Assembly (NCBI GenBank): GCA_020073465.1
Contig: JAIQFC010000001.1
Span: forward strand, 62,001 to 126,000
Direction: 5' to 3'
Source: Terriglobia bacterium
GTDB lineage: Bacteria > Acidobacteriota > Terriglobia > Terriglobales > Acidobacteriaceae
DNA: 64,000 nucleotides
Shown: positions 27,451 through 35,414 of the stretch, piece after piece
Numbering within the stretch: position 1 is the stretch's first letter
Layout of the letters: each line of letters opens with the position of its first letter
Made by a program: the position numbers and the translations under genes
Notes under the pieces: model-generated
What the model saw: the letters and a program-made list of their open reading frames with translations, nothing else
Told to the model about the DNA's origin: nothing
Databases searched by the model: none

Positions 27451-27627
27451 CACTTTTCTGGGCTCTCAAGTCGGCAAACAGGTGTACACTGTCTCGCAGG
27501 TCGGAGGCCCCAAAAGGCGCTCTGGGCAAGGTTTCTAGCCGTTCCGGGCAGGATTGGCGCCTGCATCGCCCGATATTCCCCGCATCCGATCCAGGAACGA
27601 GATCATCTCATCCGGTAGGTAGGCTGC

Positions 27628-28398
27628 TTGTCGCACTCGGCGTCATTTCGGTTACTGGCCATCGCCTTCGCAGTACTGATCTCGAGCGCAGCCGTGAACG
27701 CACGGGCCGAGGGAGCGCCTTCTACCCGGACCGAGACAGTTTCCCCCTCCAGCTTCGCGATTGGCTTTGTCGGCGGATTCGTCCGCCACGACGATCCCCG
27801 CCACGGCCCGGTGCAATTGGCGCAGCGCCTCCAGAATGGTTCCCCGAAGGACACGTTCGTAGCAGTTTTTGAGAACCGTCACCGCAAGAAGGCCTACAAG
27901 ACGATCCTCCGCCTGCTCGACACCAACCACGACCGCGTCCTTTCCGAGGACGAAAAGACACGCGCCCACATCGTGCTCTTCGGCCACAGCTGGGGAGCGG
28001 CCGCCGCGGTGCTCCTGGCACGCGACTTACAGCGTGACGGCATTCCTGTCCTGTTGACCGTGCAGGTGGACAGCGTCGCCAAGCTTTGGCAGAACGATTC
28101 CGTCATTCCTGTCAATGTGGCCGAGGCTGTCAACTTCTATCAGCCCCACGGACTGATTCACGGCCAGAAACGGATTACGGCTGCCGATCCTGCCCACACC
28201 CAGATCCTCGGCAACTATCTGGTCGACTATAGAAAGAACCCGGTCCAGTGCCCCGCCGGTGCCTCGTGGTTCGATCATTTAACGCCTTCGCACGCCCAGA
28301 GCGAATGCGATTCGCACCTGTGGTCGCAGGTCGAAGACCTGGTGCGCCAAAGCTTGGCTCCGCAGCCGAGTACTGCCGCCGTCCGTCCCCAGCCCTAG
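27628..28398 (+). CDS. Exported lipase-like alpha/beta protein with an EF-hand-like loop
   Basis: A 256-residue protein starting at TTG 27628, with signal peptide LLAIAFAVLISSAAVNARA. It has a nucleophile elbow LFGHSWGAAAA, so it is likely an alpha/beta hydrolase; the catalytic acid and His are not clearly placed (candidates lie in DSVAKLW and WFDHLTP). At about residue 100 the segment DTNHDRVLSEDE matches an EF-hand calcium loop (Asp1, Asn3, Asp5, Leu8, Glu12), though Gly6 is Arg. The stop overlaps the convergent panC stop (CTAG). Substrate unknown. Confidence 0.72.
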   Translation: MSHSASFRLLAIAFAVLISSAAVNARAEGAPSTRTETVSPSSFAIGFVGGFVRHDDPRHGPVQLAQRLQNGSPKDTFVAVFENRHRKKAYKTILRLLDTNHDRVLSEDEKTRAHIVLFGHSWGAAAAVLLARDLQRDGIPVLLTVQVDSVAKLWQNDSVIPVNVAEAVNFYQPHGLIHGQKRITAADPAHTQILGNYLVDYRKNPVQCPAGASWFDHLTPSHAQSECDSHLWSQVEDLVRQSLAPQPSTAAVRPQP

Positions 28399-29258
28399 CT
28401 TTGAGCCCTCGAGTTGCAAGGCAGAACAACATTGTCGATGAGCCTGGTCGTCCCCACGTACGCTGCTACCGCCACCAGCGCCCCGCTGGATACGTCTTCA
28501 ACCGGATCGAGGCTCCCGGCATCGACAATTTCGAAGTAGTCGAGACGAACTGCAGGTTCGCGGGTAAACTCCTCCCGCGCCGCGGCAACTAAGGTCGCCG
28601 CTCTTCGCTCCCCTCGGTCCACCAGTTCCTTCACAAGCATGAGGGTGCGATGCAGAACCAGCGCCTGCCTTCGCTGTTCCGGATCGAGATAAGCATTCCG
28701 CGAACTCATGGCCAGTCCATCGGCCTCGCGAACAATCGGGCAAACTACAATCTCCACGGGGAATTTCAGATCCCGGACCATGTGCCGGATGATCGCCACC
28801 TGCGCCGCGTCCTTCTGCCCGAAGAAGGCGACATCCGGCTCCACCACGTGAAACAGCTTGGACACAATCGTAGTGACGCCCCGAAGGTGCCCCGGCCGCG
28901 AACGCCCATCCAGCTTCCCGCTGAGTTCCTCCACCGTCACCCATGTCACCGCACCCGCCGGATACATTTCCTCAACCGGCGGCGCAAACAGCAGTTCCAC
29001 GCCTTCTTCTTCCAGAAGCTTTCGGTCGCGCTCAAACGATCGCGGATATTTCGCCAGGTCCTCGTTCGGCCCAAACTGTGTGGGATTTACAAAGATCGAC
29101 GCTGCCACGATGCCGCAGGCAGCTCTGGCCGCGCGCACCAGGGACAAATGCCCTTCATGCAACGCCCCCATCGTCGGCACAAACCCCAGCCGCTTGCCCT
29201 CGCGCCGCGCGGCACGGGATGCATTCCGCATTACGTCGATTGTGGTGCAGATCCTCAA
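28395..29258 (-). CDS. panC: Pantothenate synthetase
   Basis: Joins pantoate and beta-alanine with ATP to make pantothenate. I chose TTG 29258 because the family begins a few residues before RAARREGKRLGFVPTMGALH; the upstream frame is unlike the family and would overlap the lipoprotein gene. The product is then 287 residues. Motifs are GFVPTMGALHEGH, SIFVNPTQFGPNEDL, YPRSFERD, FFGQKDAAQ and MSSRNAYLDPEQR. It is the last gene of a four-gene minus-strand run starting with panB. Confidence 0.93.
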   Translation of the reverse strand: MRICTTIDVMRNASRAARREGKRLGFVPTMGALHEGHLSLVRAARAACGIVAASIFVNPTQFGPNEDLAKYPRSFERDRKLLEEEGVELLFAPPVEEMYPAGAVTWVTVEELSGKLDGRSRPGHLRGVTTIVSKLFHVVEPDVAFFGQKDAAQVAIIRHMVRDLKFPVEIVVCPIVREADGLAMSSRNAYLDPEQRRQALVLHRTLMLVKELVDRGERRAATLVAAAREEFTREPAVRLDYFEIVDAGSLDPVEDVSSGALVAVAAYVGTTRLIDNVVLPCNSRAQS

Positions 29259-29289
29259 GGCTTTCGATGCGCCCGCAACTGAGCGTAAG

Positions 29290-29727
29290 TTATGCCGGCG
29301 GTACCCACTCGATCGCGACTTGCACTCTCTCCAAGATGCCCCCGACAATGCCCTTATTGCGCCGGATGGCAACTGAGTCCTGCTCCGATCCCCTTGCGCT
29401 ATTCTCCGACACCGCGACCACACGCCCGTAAGGCCACGCCGAGGCCGGCAGTTGCGCCAGCCGATCCAGCAACTCTTCCGGCTTCAGTACGATTTCCGCG
29501 TTGTCCGCAGGATCGAGCAATCCCACCCCATCCGTTCGAATGATGAGGTAGGGATTTCCCCACTTCTTCATGTCGTGAACCCGCTCGTACTTTCCGGGAT
29601 CCGCCGCAGGAATGGCCTGCAGTAACGTAGCCGCGTCAGGCACAGGCGCAGCAGGCTGCTGCGAAGTACATGCGCCGAGGCAAAGAGTAACGAACAGAAT
29701 GAAAACTAGATTGGGCCGGAATCTCAA
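29290..29727 (-). CDS. Hypothetical lipoprotein
   Basis: A 145-residue protein with a lipoprotein signal sequence and lipobox (VTLCLGAC, Cys at about residue 19), followed by a flexible QQPAAPVPDA linker and a small mixed domain that contains KWGNPYLIIRTDGVGLLDPAD. No family is recognised. It lies between a small membrane gene and panC, 31 bases from the latter, and is probably cotranscribed with it. Confidence 0.75.
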   Translation of the reverse strand: MRFRPNLVFILFVTLCLGACTSQQPAAPVPDAATLLQAIPAADPGKYERVHDMKKWGNPYLIIRTDGVGLLDPADNAEIVLKPEELLDRLAQLPASAWPYGRVVAVSENSARGSEQDSVAIRRNKGIVGGILERVQVAIEWVPPA

Positions 29728-29740
29728 AGGAATGCCGTAC

Positions 29741-29947
29741 TCACCTTATCATCGCGGGAACGTCGTTCTTCGCCGCCCAGACCAGCGCGATCACCCACCC
29801 GATGACCGACCATCCCAAGAAAAGATTCAGCAGAAAGATGGCCATGGTATCCCGCTTGTTGCGTGCAAAGGCAATGAGCGACGGCAGAAAGTACATCAGA
29901 AATCCAAACCCGAAAAACGGGAAGAAGAACACCGACAAAAGGTGCAT
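29741..29947 (-). CDS. Superinfection-immunity-like small membrane protein
   Basis: A 68-residue protein with two hydrophobic segments (VFFFPFFGFGFLMYFLPSL and the FLLNLFLGWSVIGWVIALVW region). The NLFLGWSVIGWVIALVWA signature is that of the T4 Imm-like superinfection immunity family, widely found in bacterial chromosomes without phages. A role in blocking phage DNA entry is known for T4 Imm only; here it may be housekeeping. It starts at ATG 29947 and lies 13 bases before the lipoprotein gene. Confidence 0.82.
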   Translation of the reverse strand: MHLLSVFFFPFFGFGFLMYFLPSLIAFARNKRDTMAIFLLNLFLGWSVIGWVIALVWAAKNDVPAMIR

Positions 29948-30062
29948 GACGCTGCCTCCTTTTTCCTAGCCTAGCACCATTGCGTCCGATGGGGTTTCCA
30001 CGCCCTGGGTCTATCCGCGTTGATCCGCGTAAGTCCGTGGCAAAGAGTTTCTTGTCTTATCC

Positions 30063-30968
30063 CTACCGCCGCATCCCTCGCTTGCGCTCCAAGACCGTCT
30101 CCAGCCCGGCTCTGGTTTCTTTCGGCAGATGATACGACTCCTCGTCCGACGGATACTGGTGCGACTTCACGTCCGCGCGAAACGCCCGCACTGCTTGCGC
30201 AATCAGCACGGCCGCGTCGCCGTAGCGCCGCACAAACTTTGCCGGCGGCCCAAACGAAAGGTTCACAATGTCGTGGAACACGAGCACCTGCCCATCGCAC
30301 TCCGGCCCCGCCCCGATGCCAATCGTCGGAGCTTCAACTTCCGCCGTGATCAGCGCTGCCACCTCCCGCGGAATGCCCTCCAGGAAGATGCAGGCCACGC
30401 CCGAGCGGTCCAGCGCCACCGCATCGCGCATCAACTGTTCCACGCCGCTCAGGTTCTTCCCCTGCACCTTGTATCCACCCATCACGTTGACCGACTGCGG
30501 CGTCAGTCCAATGTGGCCTGCCACAGGAATCTCCGCGTCGATAATGTGGCGAATCAATTCAGCCCTCTTCTCGCCGCCCTCGATCTTCACCACTTCTGCC
30601 CCGCCTTCTTTCACAAAGCGCGTGGCGTTGCGCACGGCGTCGTTGAGGTCAACCTGATAAGAGCCGTAAGGCATGTCCGCCACCAGCAGCGCACTCTTCA
30701 CGCCGCGACGCACTGCCTTTACGTGATGCAGCATCTCGTCCATCGTGACCGAGAGCGTGTTCTCGTACCCCAGCATGGTCTGCGCCAGCGAATCGCCCAC
30801 CAGCACCATGTCAATGCCCGCCTCATCGACGATGCGCGCAGTCGCATAGTCGTAGGCAGTCAAACAAGTAATTGGTTCGTGTCGGAGTTTTTGTTCCCGC
30901 AGAGACGCGGTCGTGATTTTGGGGCGGGATTCGTCGAGACGCCGCCCGCTAATCGGGGTCAAACTCAT
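30063..30968 (-). CDS. panB: 3-methyl-2-oxobutanoate hydroxymethyltransferase
   Basis: First step of pantothenate synthesis: adds a hydroxymethyl group from methylene-tetrahydrofolate to ketoisovalerate. ATG 30968 is preceded by GGAGGAC and gives 301 residues; the longer frame is not supported. Motifs include ITCLTAYDYATARIVDEAG, VLVGDSLAQTMLGY, VVADMPYGSYQ-like VADMPYGSYQ, KIEGG, GHIGLTPQSVNVMGGYKVQG, IFLEGIP and the IGIGAGPECDGQVLVFHD region. It heads the panB-panC gene run. Confidence 0.96.
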   Translation of the reverse strand: MSLTPISGRRLDESRPKITTASLREQKLRHEPITCLTAYDYATARIVDEAGIDMVLVGDSLAQTMLGYENTLSVTMDEMLHHVKAVRRGVKSALLVADMPYGSYQVDLNDAVRNATRFVKEGGAEVVKIEGGEKRAELIRHIIDAEIPVAGHIGLTPQSVNVMGGYKVQGKNLSGVEQLMRDAVALDRSGVACIFLEGIPREVAALITAEVEAPTIGIGAGPECDGQVLVFHDIVNLSFGPPAKFVRRYGDAAVLIAQAVRAFRADVKSHQYPSDEESYHLPKETRAGLETVLERKRGMRR

Positions 30969-31209
30969 GATGTCCTCCAGTGCCCCTCCGCCAAGGCGGA
31001 TAGAGCCTGTACACATCTTGGGATGATGCTGGATGTATTGTAACTGCAAAGTCACGACCCGTCGATAGAACGGAAGCCCCGCATTTTCAATCGCTTGTCA
31101 AAGCATCGGTTTAGTGCGCCTCCGGCAACAATGCAAAGTCCATAAAGCCTGTGCGCTACCTGCATGGTTCTTTACTTCGCGCCCTTTGCGGCAGAAGATA
31201 AAAGCTGGC

Positions 31210-31241
31210 CTAGTAAGACGAATTGTATCTTGTCTTACTAG
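31210..31241. promoter_or_regulatory. 10-base perfect inverted repeat, probable antitoxin operator
   Basis: CTAGTAAGAC (31210-31219) and GTCTTACTAG (31232-31241) are perfect inverted repeats with a 12-base spacer, 16 bases before the antitoxin ATG. They overlap a candidate promoter (TTGTAT 31223-31228, TAGGAT 31246-31251, spacer 17), whose -10 ends 6 bases before ATG 31258. Autoregulation by the AbrB-like antitoxin is inferred. Confidence 0.6.
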
Positions 31242-31257
31242 TGTGTAGGATTAGTGC

Positions 31258-31512
31258 ATGGCAACCTACCGCACCGTGATCAGCTCCAAAGGTCAGGTCG
31301 TCGTTCCCGCTGAACTCCGGGAGCAACTCGGCCTCAAGAAAGGAACGCCTGCCACCTGGACCGAGGAGCGCGGCCGTCTGGTTCTCACTCCCATCACGGA
31401 GCGCCTCCTGGATGAGATTCAGGGATTCCTAAAGCCCGGCCCTGGCGAGCCTTCCATGGTTGAAGAATTGTTCAAGGAGCGGGAGCGAGAGCGTAAGAGA
31501 GAGAAGCAGTGA
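31258..31512 (+). CDS. AbrB/MazE-type antitoxin
   Basis: An 84-residue SpoVT/AbrB-fold DNA-binding antitoxin. The swapped-hairpin domain is VISSKGQVVVPAELREQLGLKKG near the N-terminus; the C-terminal tail (MVEELFKERERERKREKQ) is charged and helical, suited to binding the toxin. The promoter palindrome at 31210-31241 is its likely operator. It overlaps the PIN toxin gene by 4 bases (GTGA). Confidence 0.9.
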   Translation: MATYRTVISSKGQVVVPAELREQLGLKKGTPATWTEERGRLVLTPITERLLDEIQGFLKPGPGEPSMVEELFKERERERKREKQ

Positions 31513-31943
31513 CGGTCCGCAGCAACGCTCGACGCTATGTTCTCGACGCCAATGCCCTTATGGGCTTCTTTGAAAGCCGTACCGGCACCACAACACGAGT
31601 CCGCCGGCTGATGGAGGAAGCTTTCCGCGAAGACTCGCCGCTGTTTCTCTCGGCAATCAACTGGGGAGAGGTTTTTTATGTCGTGTGGCGGCGCCATGGC
31701 TCGGCAAAAGCCTATGAGGCTGAGACACGACTACGCCAACTACCCATCGCCGTCATCGCCGTCGATCAGGAGCGCGCCACCCGCGCCGCTGCTCTCAAAC
31801 AAAAGCACAACCTCGGCTACGCCGACTCCTTCGCCGCTGAACTCGCGATTGAGCGCGGCGCCTGGCTGGTGACCGCCGATCCGGAGTTCTCAAAAGTCGG
31901 GAAGGGGCTATCCGTTTACTCACTCCCGCGGCACGAGAAGTGA
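31509..31943 (+). CDS. PIN-domain toxin (VapC-like RNase)
   Basis: A 144-residue PIN-domain ribonuclease, the toxin of the preceding antitoxin. The acidic metal site can be seen: RRYVLDANALMGFFE (first Asp), INWGEVFYV (Glu), LGYADSFAAELA (Asp) and WLVTADPEFSKV (Asp). VapC toxins cut tRNA or rRNA; the target here is unknown. Start GTG 31509 lies in the 4-base overlap, so translation is likely coupled. Confidence 0.92.
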   Translation: MTVRSNARRYVLDANALMGFFESRTGTTTRVRRLMEEAFREDSPLFLSAINWGEVFYVVWRRHGSAKAYEAETRLRQLPIAVIAVDQERATRAAALKQKHNLGYADSFAAELAIERGAWLVTADPEFSKVGKGLSVYSLPRHEK

Positions 31944-32017
31944 ACGGCTGGCGGATTTTCCCGTGGTCCCGGCTCTCGTTTGGTCCTACCTAGACCGATG
32001 ATGCTGAGCCAAGGACC

Positions 32018-33637
32018 TCACTTCGCCGCCCGTTCCGCCATCAACTTCTCCCGTGCCGCCTTCAACTCCGGCCGTTCGTCGCCGACTGCAACTTCGGTGA
32101 GCTTCTGAAAGTATCTTGTGGCGGCGCTCACGTCCCCAGACGCCTCCGCCGCGCTCGCTGCTCCGTACAGCGCGTTGAAGCGGTTCGGAGCAATCTTCAA
32201 CACATTCTCGTACTCGGCCAGCGCATCCTTAGGATGATGTTCCCGGAGCAACAACTCCGCCAGTACTTCGCGGGCGGGCGTCACTGCTCCCGGCGTGATC
32301 GCGTCTTTGTCCATACTCTCTTCCAGTTCTGCAGCCGACCGCGCCAGTTGCAGCGCATCGTCAGGCTTACCGTTCTGTTCCGTGATCCACGCGGCCAGTT
32401 CACGCCGTTCCACTTCCACCTGGTTCGACCAGTAGGAATTACCCTGCTTCGCCGTGACATCGCGCAGCGCCGCAAGTTTCGCTTCAGCCTGACCAGCCCG
32501 CTCCACATTCTTCGAACGAGCGCTGCCAATCCCGATGGCCGCCCACGTGATCGCTTCCGCCCAGGGCACTCCGCCCTCCCGAACCCTAAGCTGGCTCGCC
32601 TGCTCCCAATTCCCCAATTCGATCGTGTAGCGCGCTGGTATGGCCGCCAGTGCGTAATCCCCGACGAGCGTCAGGCCAGGGATCGCCTGCAACGAGTTCA
32701 TCTCGCTCCACACCGCCTTGGCCTGAGTAACCCGCCCGCTCTGTAGATACGCGTATTCCAGATAGTCCATGGCGTGCAGGCGCTGGTCCCGCGCTTCCCC
32801 GTTTTTTGAGTTGCCCTCGGCCGCAGCTGCCAGTTCCGCTGACTTCAGGTTCGAGCTGATCGACTCATCCCACGAGCCCACCCGCGTGAACAGATGCGAA
32901 GGCATGTGATTGGCATGGGCCGAGGCGGGAGCAATTTTGGCGTACATACGCGCCGCCCCCAGGCCCCTCTCCGCCAGCACGGGATTGTCATAACAGTGGA
33001 TGATGTAGTGAGCGATTCCCGGATGATGTAGCTGCTTCTCGAAAATCGGTTCCAGGATCTCGCCACATTTCCTCTGGTTGGAAAACGTCTTGTCAGTCTT
33101 GGGGGCGGTGATGGCGAGGGTCAAAGCGTGGAAGATCGCCGCTTCGTCGTCATGCGGATAGGCCGCCTGTAGCGCTCCCATCTTCTGCTCGAACGCTTGG
33201 GCGTGGACCACCTTGCCTTCGTCGTCTTCGCGATAGATTTCCGCCAGAGCCTCGATGTAGGCCGTCTCGCGGGTTGTGGTCTTGGTGTTCTTCGCTGCGA
33301 TCTGCCTGGCCTGGTAGAGCGCGGCACGCCCTGCCGCCAAATCCCCACTATTCCACATGCCATGATAGTGCGACATGGCGACGCCCCATTGCGCCATGGC
33401 GCACTGCGGCTCCTGGCTGGCGACTTCCGCAAACGCCTCTCGCGCCTGCTCGTACTGGAACGAATGCAGGAGCGCGACCGCTCGGTTGAAACTCCCGCCT
33501 AGATCTGCCCGGCACGACGTCGCGAAGTGGACCGAACCGACTTCTTCTTCCGTCAGGGCATGTTGATGCTCTTCCTGGCAAAACCCAGCAGAAACGAAGA
33601 AGAATGCCAGGGCGAGAATTACGCTTAGAGAACGCAT
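32018..33637 (-). CDS. Exported TPR-repeat protein
   Basis: A 539-residue protein with a signal peptide (MRSLSVILALAFFFVSAGFC) and helical tetratricopeptide-like repeats, for example SFQYEQAREAFAEVASQEP and a C-terminal block ALAEYENVLKIAPNRFNAL. The middle includes HYIIHCYDNPVLAERGL and ANHMPSHLFTRVG, features of a recurrent but uncharacterised family of secreted TPR proteins. Residues HEEHQHALTEEE after the signal peptide are His-rich. A scaffolding role outside the cytoplasm is inferred. Confidence 0.82.
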   Translation of the reverse strand: MRSLSVILALAFFFVSAGFCQEEHQHALTEEEVGSVHFATSCRADLGGSFNRAVALLHSFQYEQAREAFAEVASQEPQCAMAQWGVAMSHYHGMWNSGDLAAGRAALYQARQIAAKNTKTTTRETAYIEALAEIYREDDEGKVVHAQAFEQKMGALQAAYPHDDEAAIFHALTLAITAPKTDKTFSNQRKCGEILEPIFEKQLHHPGIAHYIIHCYDNPVLAERGLGAARMYAKIAPASAHANHMPSHLFTRVGSWDESISSNLKSAELAAAAEGNSKNGEARDQRLHAMDYLEYAYLQSGRVTQAKAVWSEMNSLQAIPGLTLVGDYALAAIPARYTIELGNWEQASQLRVREGGVPWAEAITWAAIGIGSARSKNVERAGQAEAKLAALRDVTAKQGNSYWSNQVEVERRELAAWITEQNGKPDDALQLARSAAELEESMDKDAITPGAVTPAREVLAELLLREHHPKDALAEYENVLKIAPNRFNALYGAASAAEASGDVSAATRYFQKLTEVAVGDERPELKAAREKLMAERAAK

Positions 33638-33717
33638 AGAACCTCCGTGCGGAGGCCTATTGTATCGCCAATCGGGAAGGAGGAAACGACTAACGACCAG
33701 CGACGAACGACGGTCTT

Positions 33718-34383
33718 CTACGCGCTGGCGGCTTCCTGCCCACCCAGCGGCAGGAAGTACTGCGTACCCTTGATCGGCGCCGAAACCTTCCGCAACAACT
33801 CCTGCAAATCTTCGTTGCGGTCGACAAAGTCAATCTCTGATGTGTTGACGATCAGCAGATCCGACGATGTGTAGTGAAAAAAGAAGTGTTCATAAGCTTT
33901 CACCACTTCTTCCAGATATTCGTCGCTGACCGCGCGCTCCCCCGGAACGTTCTTCTTCTTCAGTCGTTTCTTGAGTACGTCGGGCGTGGCCTGCAGATAA
34001 ATCACGAGGTCCGGCGTCGGTACCTGCTCGCGGAAATGGTTGTAGTAGCGGTTGTAGGTATCGAGCTCCTGGTCGGTAAGGTTCAGGCAGGCAAAGAGTT
34101 TATCTTTTTCAAAAATATAGTCGGCGACCACCGTCTTCTGCGACCGCGGCCCCAGGTCAAGCGCCTGCAACTGTTCGAATCGCCGCACCAGGAATGCAAA
34201 CTGCGCCTGAAACGCGGCCCCGCGCTCCCCTTCGTAGAAAGCGTTCAGAAAAGGATTCGCCTCGGGCTCCATCACCCGCTGCGCGTTCAGCCGCTCCGCC
34301 AGAATGCGCGCCAGAGTGCTCTTGCCGACTCGGATCGGACCTTCCACTGCAATGTAGCGGGGCAGTTCAAAAAGATTGGCCAT
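33718..34383 (-). CDS. Deoxynucleoside kinase
   Basis: A 221-residue kinase of the deoxyadenosine/deoxyguanosine kinase family, phosphorylating salvaged deoxynucleosides. ATG 34383 starts MANLFELPRYIAVEGPIRVG; 18 upstream codons are not family-like. The P-loop is EGPIRVGKST, and other motifs are VVADYIFEKDKLFA (ERS/DRY-type region), YLQATPDVLKKRLKKKN (LID region with Arg/Lys) and a C-terminal YTSSDLLIVNTSEID. In the P-loop the usual Gly of GPIGVGK is Arg. Confidence 0.9.
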   Translation of the reverse strand: MANLFELPRYIAVEGPIRVGKSTLARILAERLNAQRVMEPEANPFLNAFYEGERGAAFQAQFAFLVRRFEQLQALDLGPRSQKTVVADYIFEKDKLFACLNLTDQELDTYNRYYNHFREQVPTPDLVIYLQATPDVLKKRLKKKNVPGERAVSDEYLEEVVKAYEHFFFHYTSSDLLIVNTSEIDFVDRNEDLQELLRKVSAPIKGTQYFLPLGGQEAASA

Positions 34384-34547
34384 GGGCTCGGTGGGGTTTC
34401 GACTTCGCAGGATATCTCGGATGGCCCCCAGTGGCAATTGCGGGATGAGTTAACAGGGAGGATTTGAAATCGGGGCACGGAGGGTTTCAATTGCTGAATT
34501 AACCGATTACACAATTTCTCAAACTGCCTTCCGTTTACAATGCCCGC

Positions 34548-35279
34548 ATGCTGGGCTACGTGATCTCCGGCGCTGCCATCGCGTCCGCCGTTGCCGCGGG
34601 CTATCAGTCGATGGCGCCCACCGGCCAATGGTACGGCCGCACTTTCACAGGACTTCCGCGCGGCACGAAGCAGCTCGCCCTCACCTACGACGACGGTCCC
34701 AATGATCCGCACACCCTGCGCCTGCTCGAAGTGCTGGCTAAGCATGGCGTACACGCAACCTTCTTCCTGATCGGACGCTACGTCCAGCAGCGTCCCGACA
34801 TCGCTCGCGACATCGCCAAGGCCGGACACGCCATCGGCAACCACACCTTCACGCACCCACTGCTCATCTTCAAGGGCGCCAGCGAGATCCGGCGGGAACT
34901 CTCCGACTGCAATGCCGCTCTGCGCGACGGGCTCGGTCAGCCAGCGAATCTATTCCGTCCTCCCTTCGGCGGACGCCGCCCCGCCGTCCTCCGCATCGCC
35001 CGCGACCTCGGCCTCGAACCGATCATGTGGAATGTCACAGGTTACGACTGGAATGCCCCACCTGCAGCGGAGATTGAAGGTAAGGTGACAAAGCAGATCC
35101 GAGGCGGCGACGTAATCCTGCTGCACGACGGCGGCCACAAACAAATCGGCGCCGATCGATCGCAGACCGTCCTCGCCACCGATCATCTGCTGGCGCGCTA
35201 TAAAGCGGAAGGCTATGCGTTCCTAACCATCCCAGGAATGATGCAGGAAGCCGGTGCTCGTGTAGGACCGGGTCTCTGA
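34548..35279 (+). CDS. Polysaccharide deacetylase (NodB domain)
   Basis: A 243-residue membrane-anchored or exported carbohydrate esterase 4, which removes acetyl groups from peptidoglycan or chitin-like polymers. The N-terminus MLGYVISGAAIASAVAAG is a membrane segment. The NodB site is complete: TYDDGPN with the catalytic Asp, IGNHTFTHPLL with the two metal His residues, LFRPPFGGRR and ILLHDGGH. The last residues (RVGPGL) and stop are encoded by an inverted-repeat element at 35261-35404, so the native C-terminus has been replaced. Confidence 0.9.
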   Translation: MLGYVISGAAIASAVAAGYQSMAPTGQWYGRTFTGLPRGTKQLALTYDDGPNDPHTLRLLEVLAKHGVHATFFLIGRYVQQRPDIARDIAKAGHAIGNHTFTHPLLIFKGASEIRRELSDCNAALRDGLGQPANLFRPPFGGRRPAVLRIARDLGLEPIMWNVTGYDWNAPPAAEIEGKVTKQIRGGDVILLHDGGHKQIGADRSQTVLATDHLLARYKAEGYAFLTIPGMMQEAGARVGPGL

Positions 35280-35404
35280 CCCGGTCATGTGGCGCGAAGC
35301 GCCACTGGCTTCTCCTTAATAGAGGCCAGAACCACTGCGAGAGAGAGACCTCATCAGCGACGGCCCTGCGGGCCGCTTGACCGGATCTGAGACCCGGTCC
35401 CACA
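35261..35404. repeat. MITE-like element with 27-base inverted ends
   Basis: Left end TGTAGGACCGGGTCTCTGAC (35261 on) and right end (35378-35404) agree at 24 of 27 bases as inverted repeats. Internal hairpin GGCGCGAAGCGCC lies at about 35291-35303. It lies between the deacetylase and hemL genes, and the deacetylase stop codon lies in the left end. Confidence 0.75.
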
Positions 35405-35414
35405 CAAGCCTCCC

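Noticed and set aside
29741..29947. Evidence of a prophage
   Set aside because: The Imm-like protein family is common on chromosomes, and no other phage gene is near.
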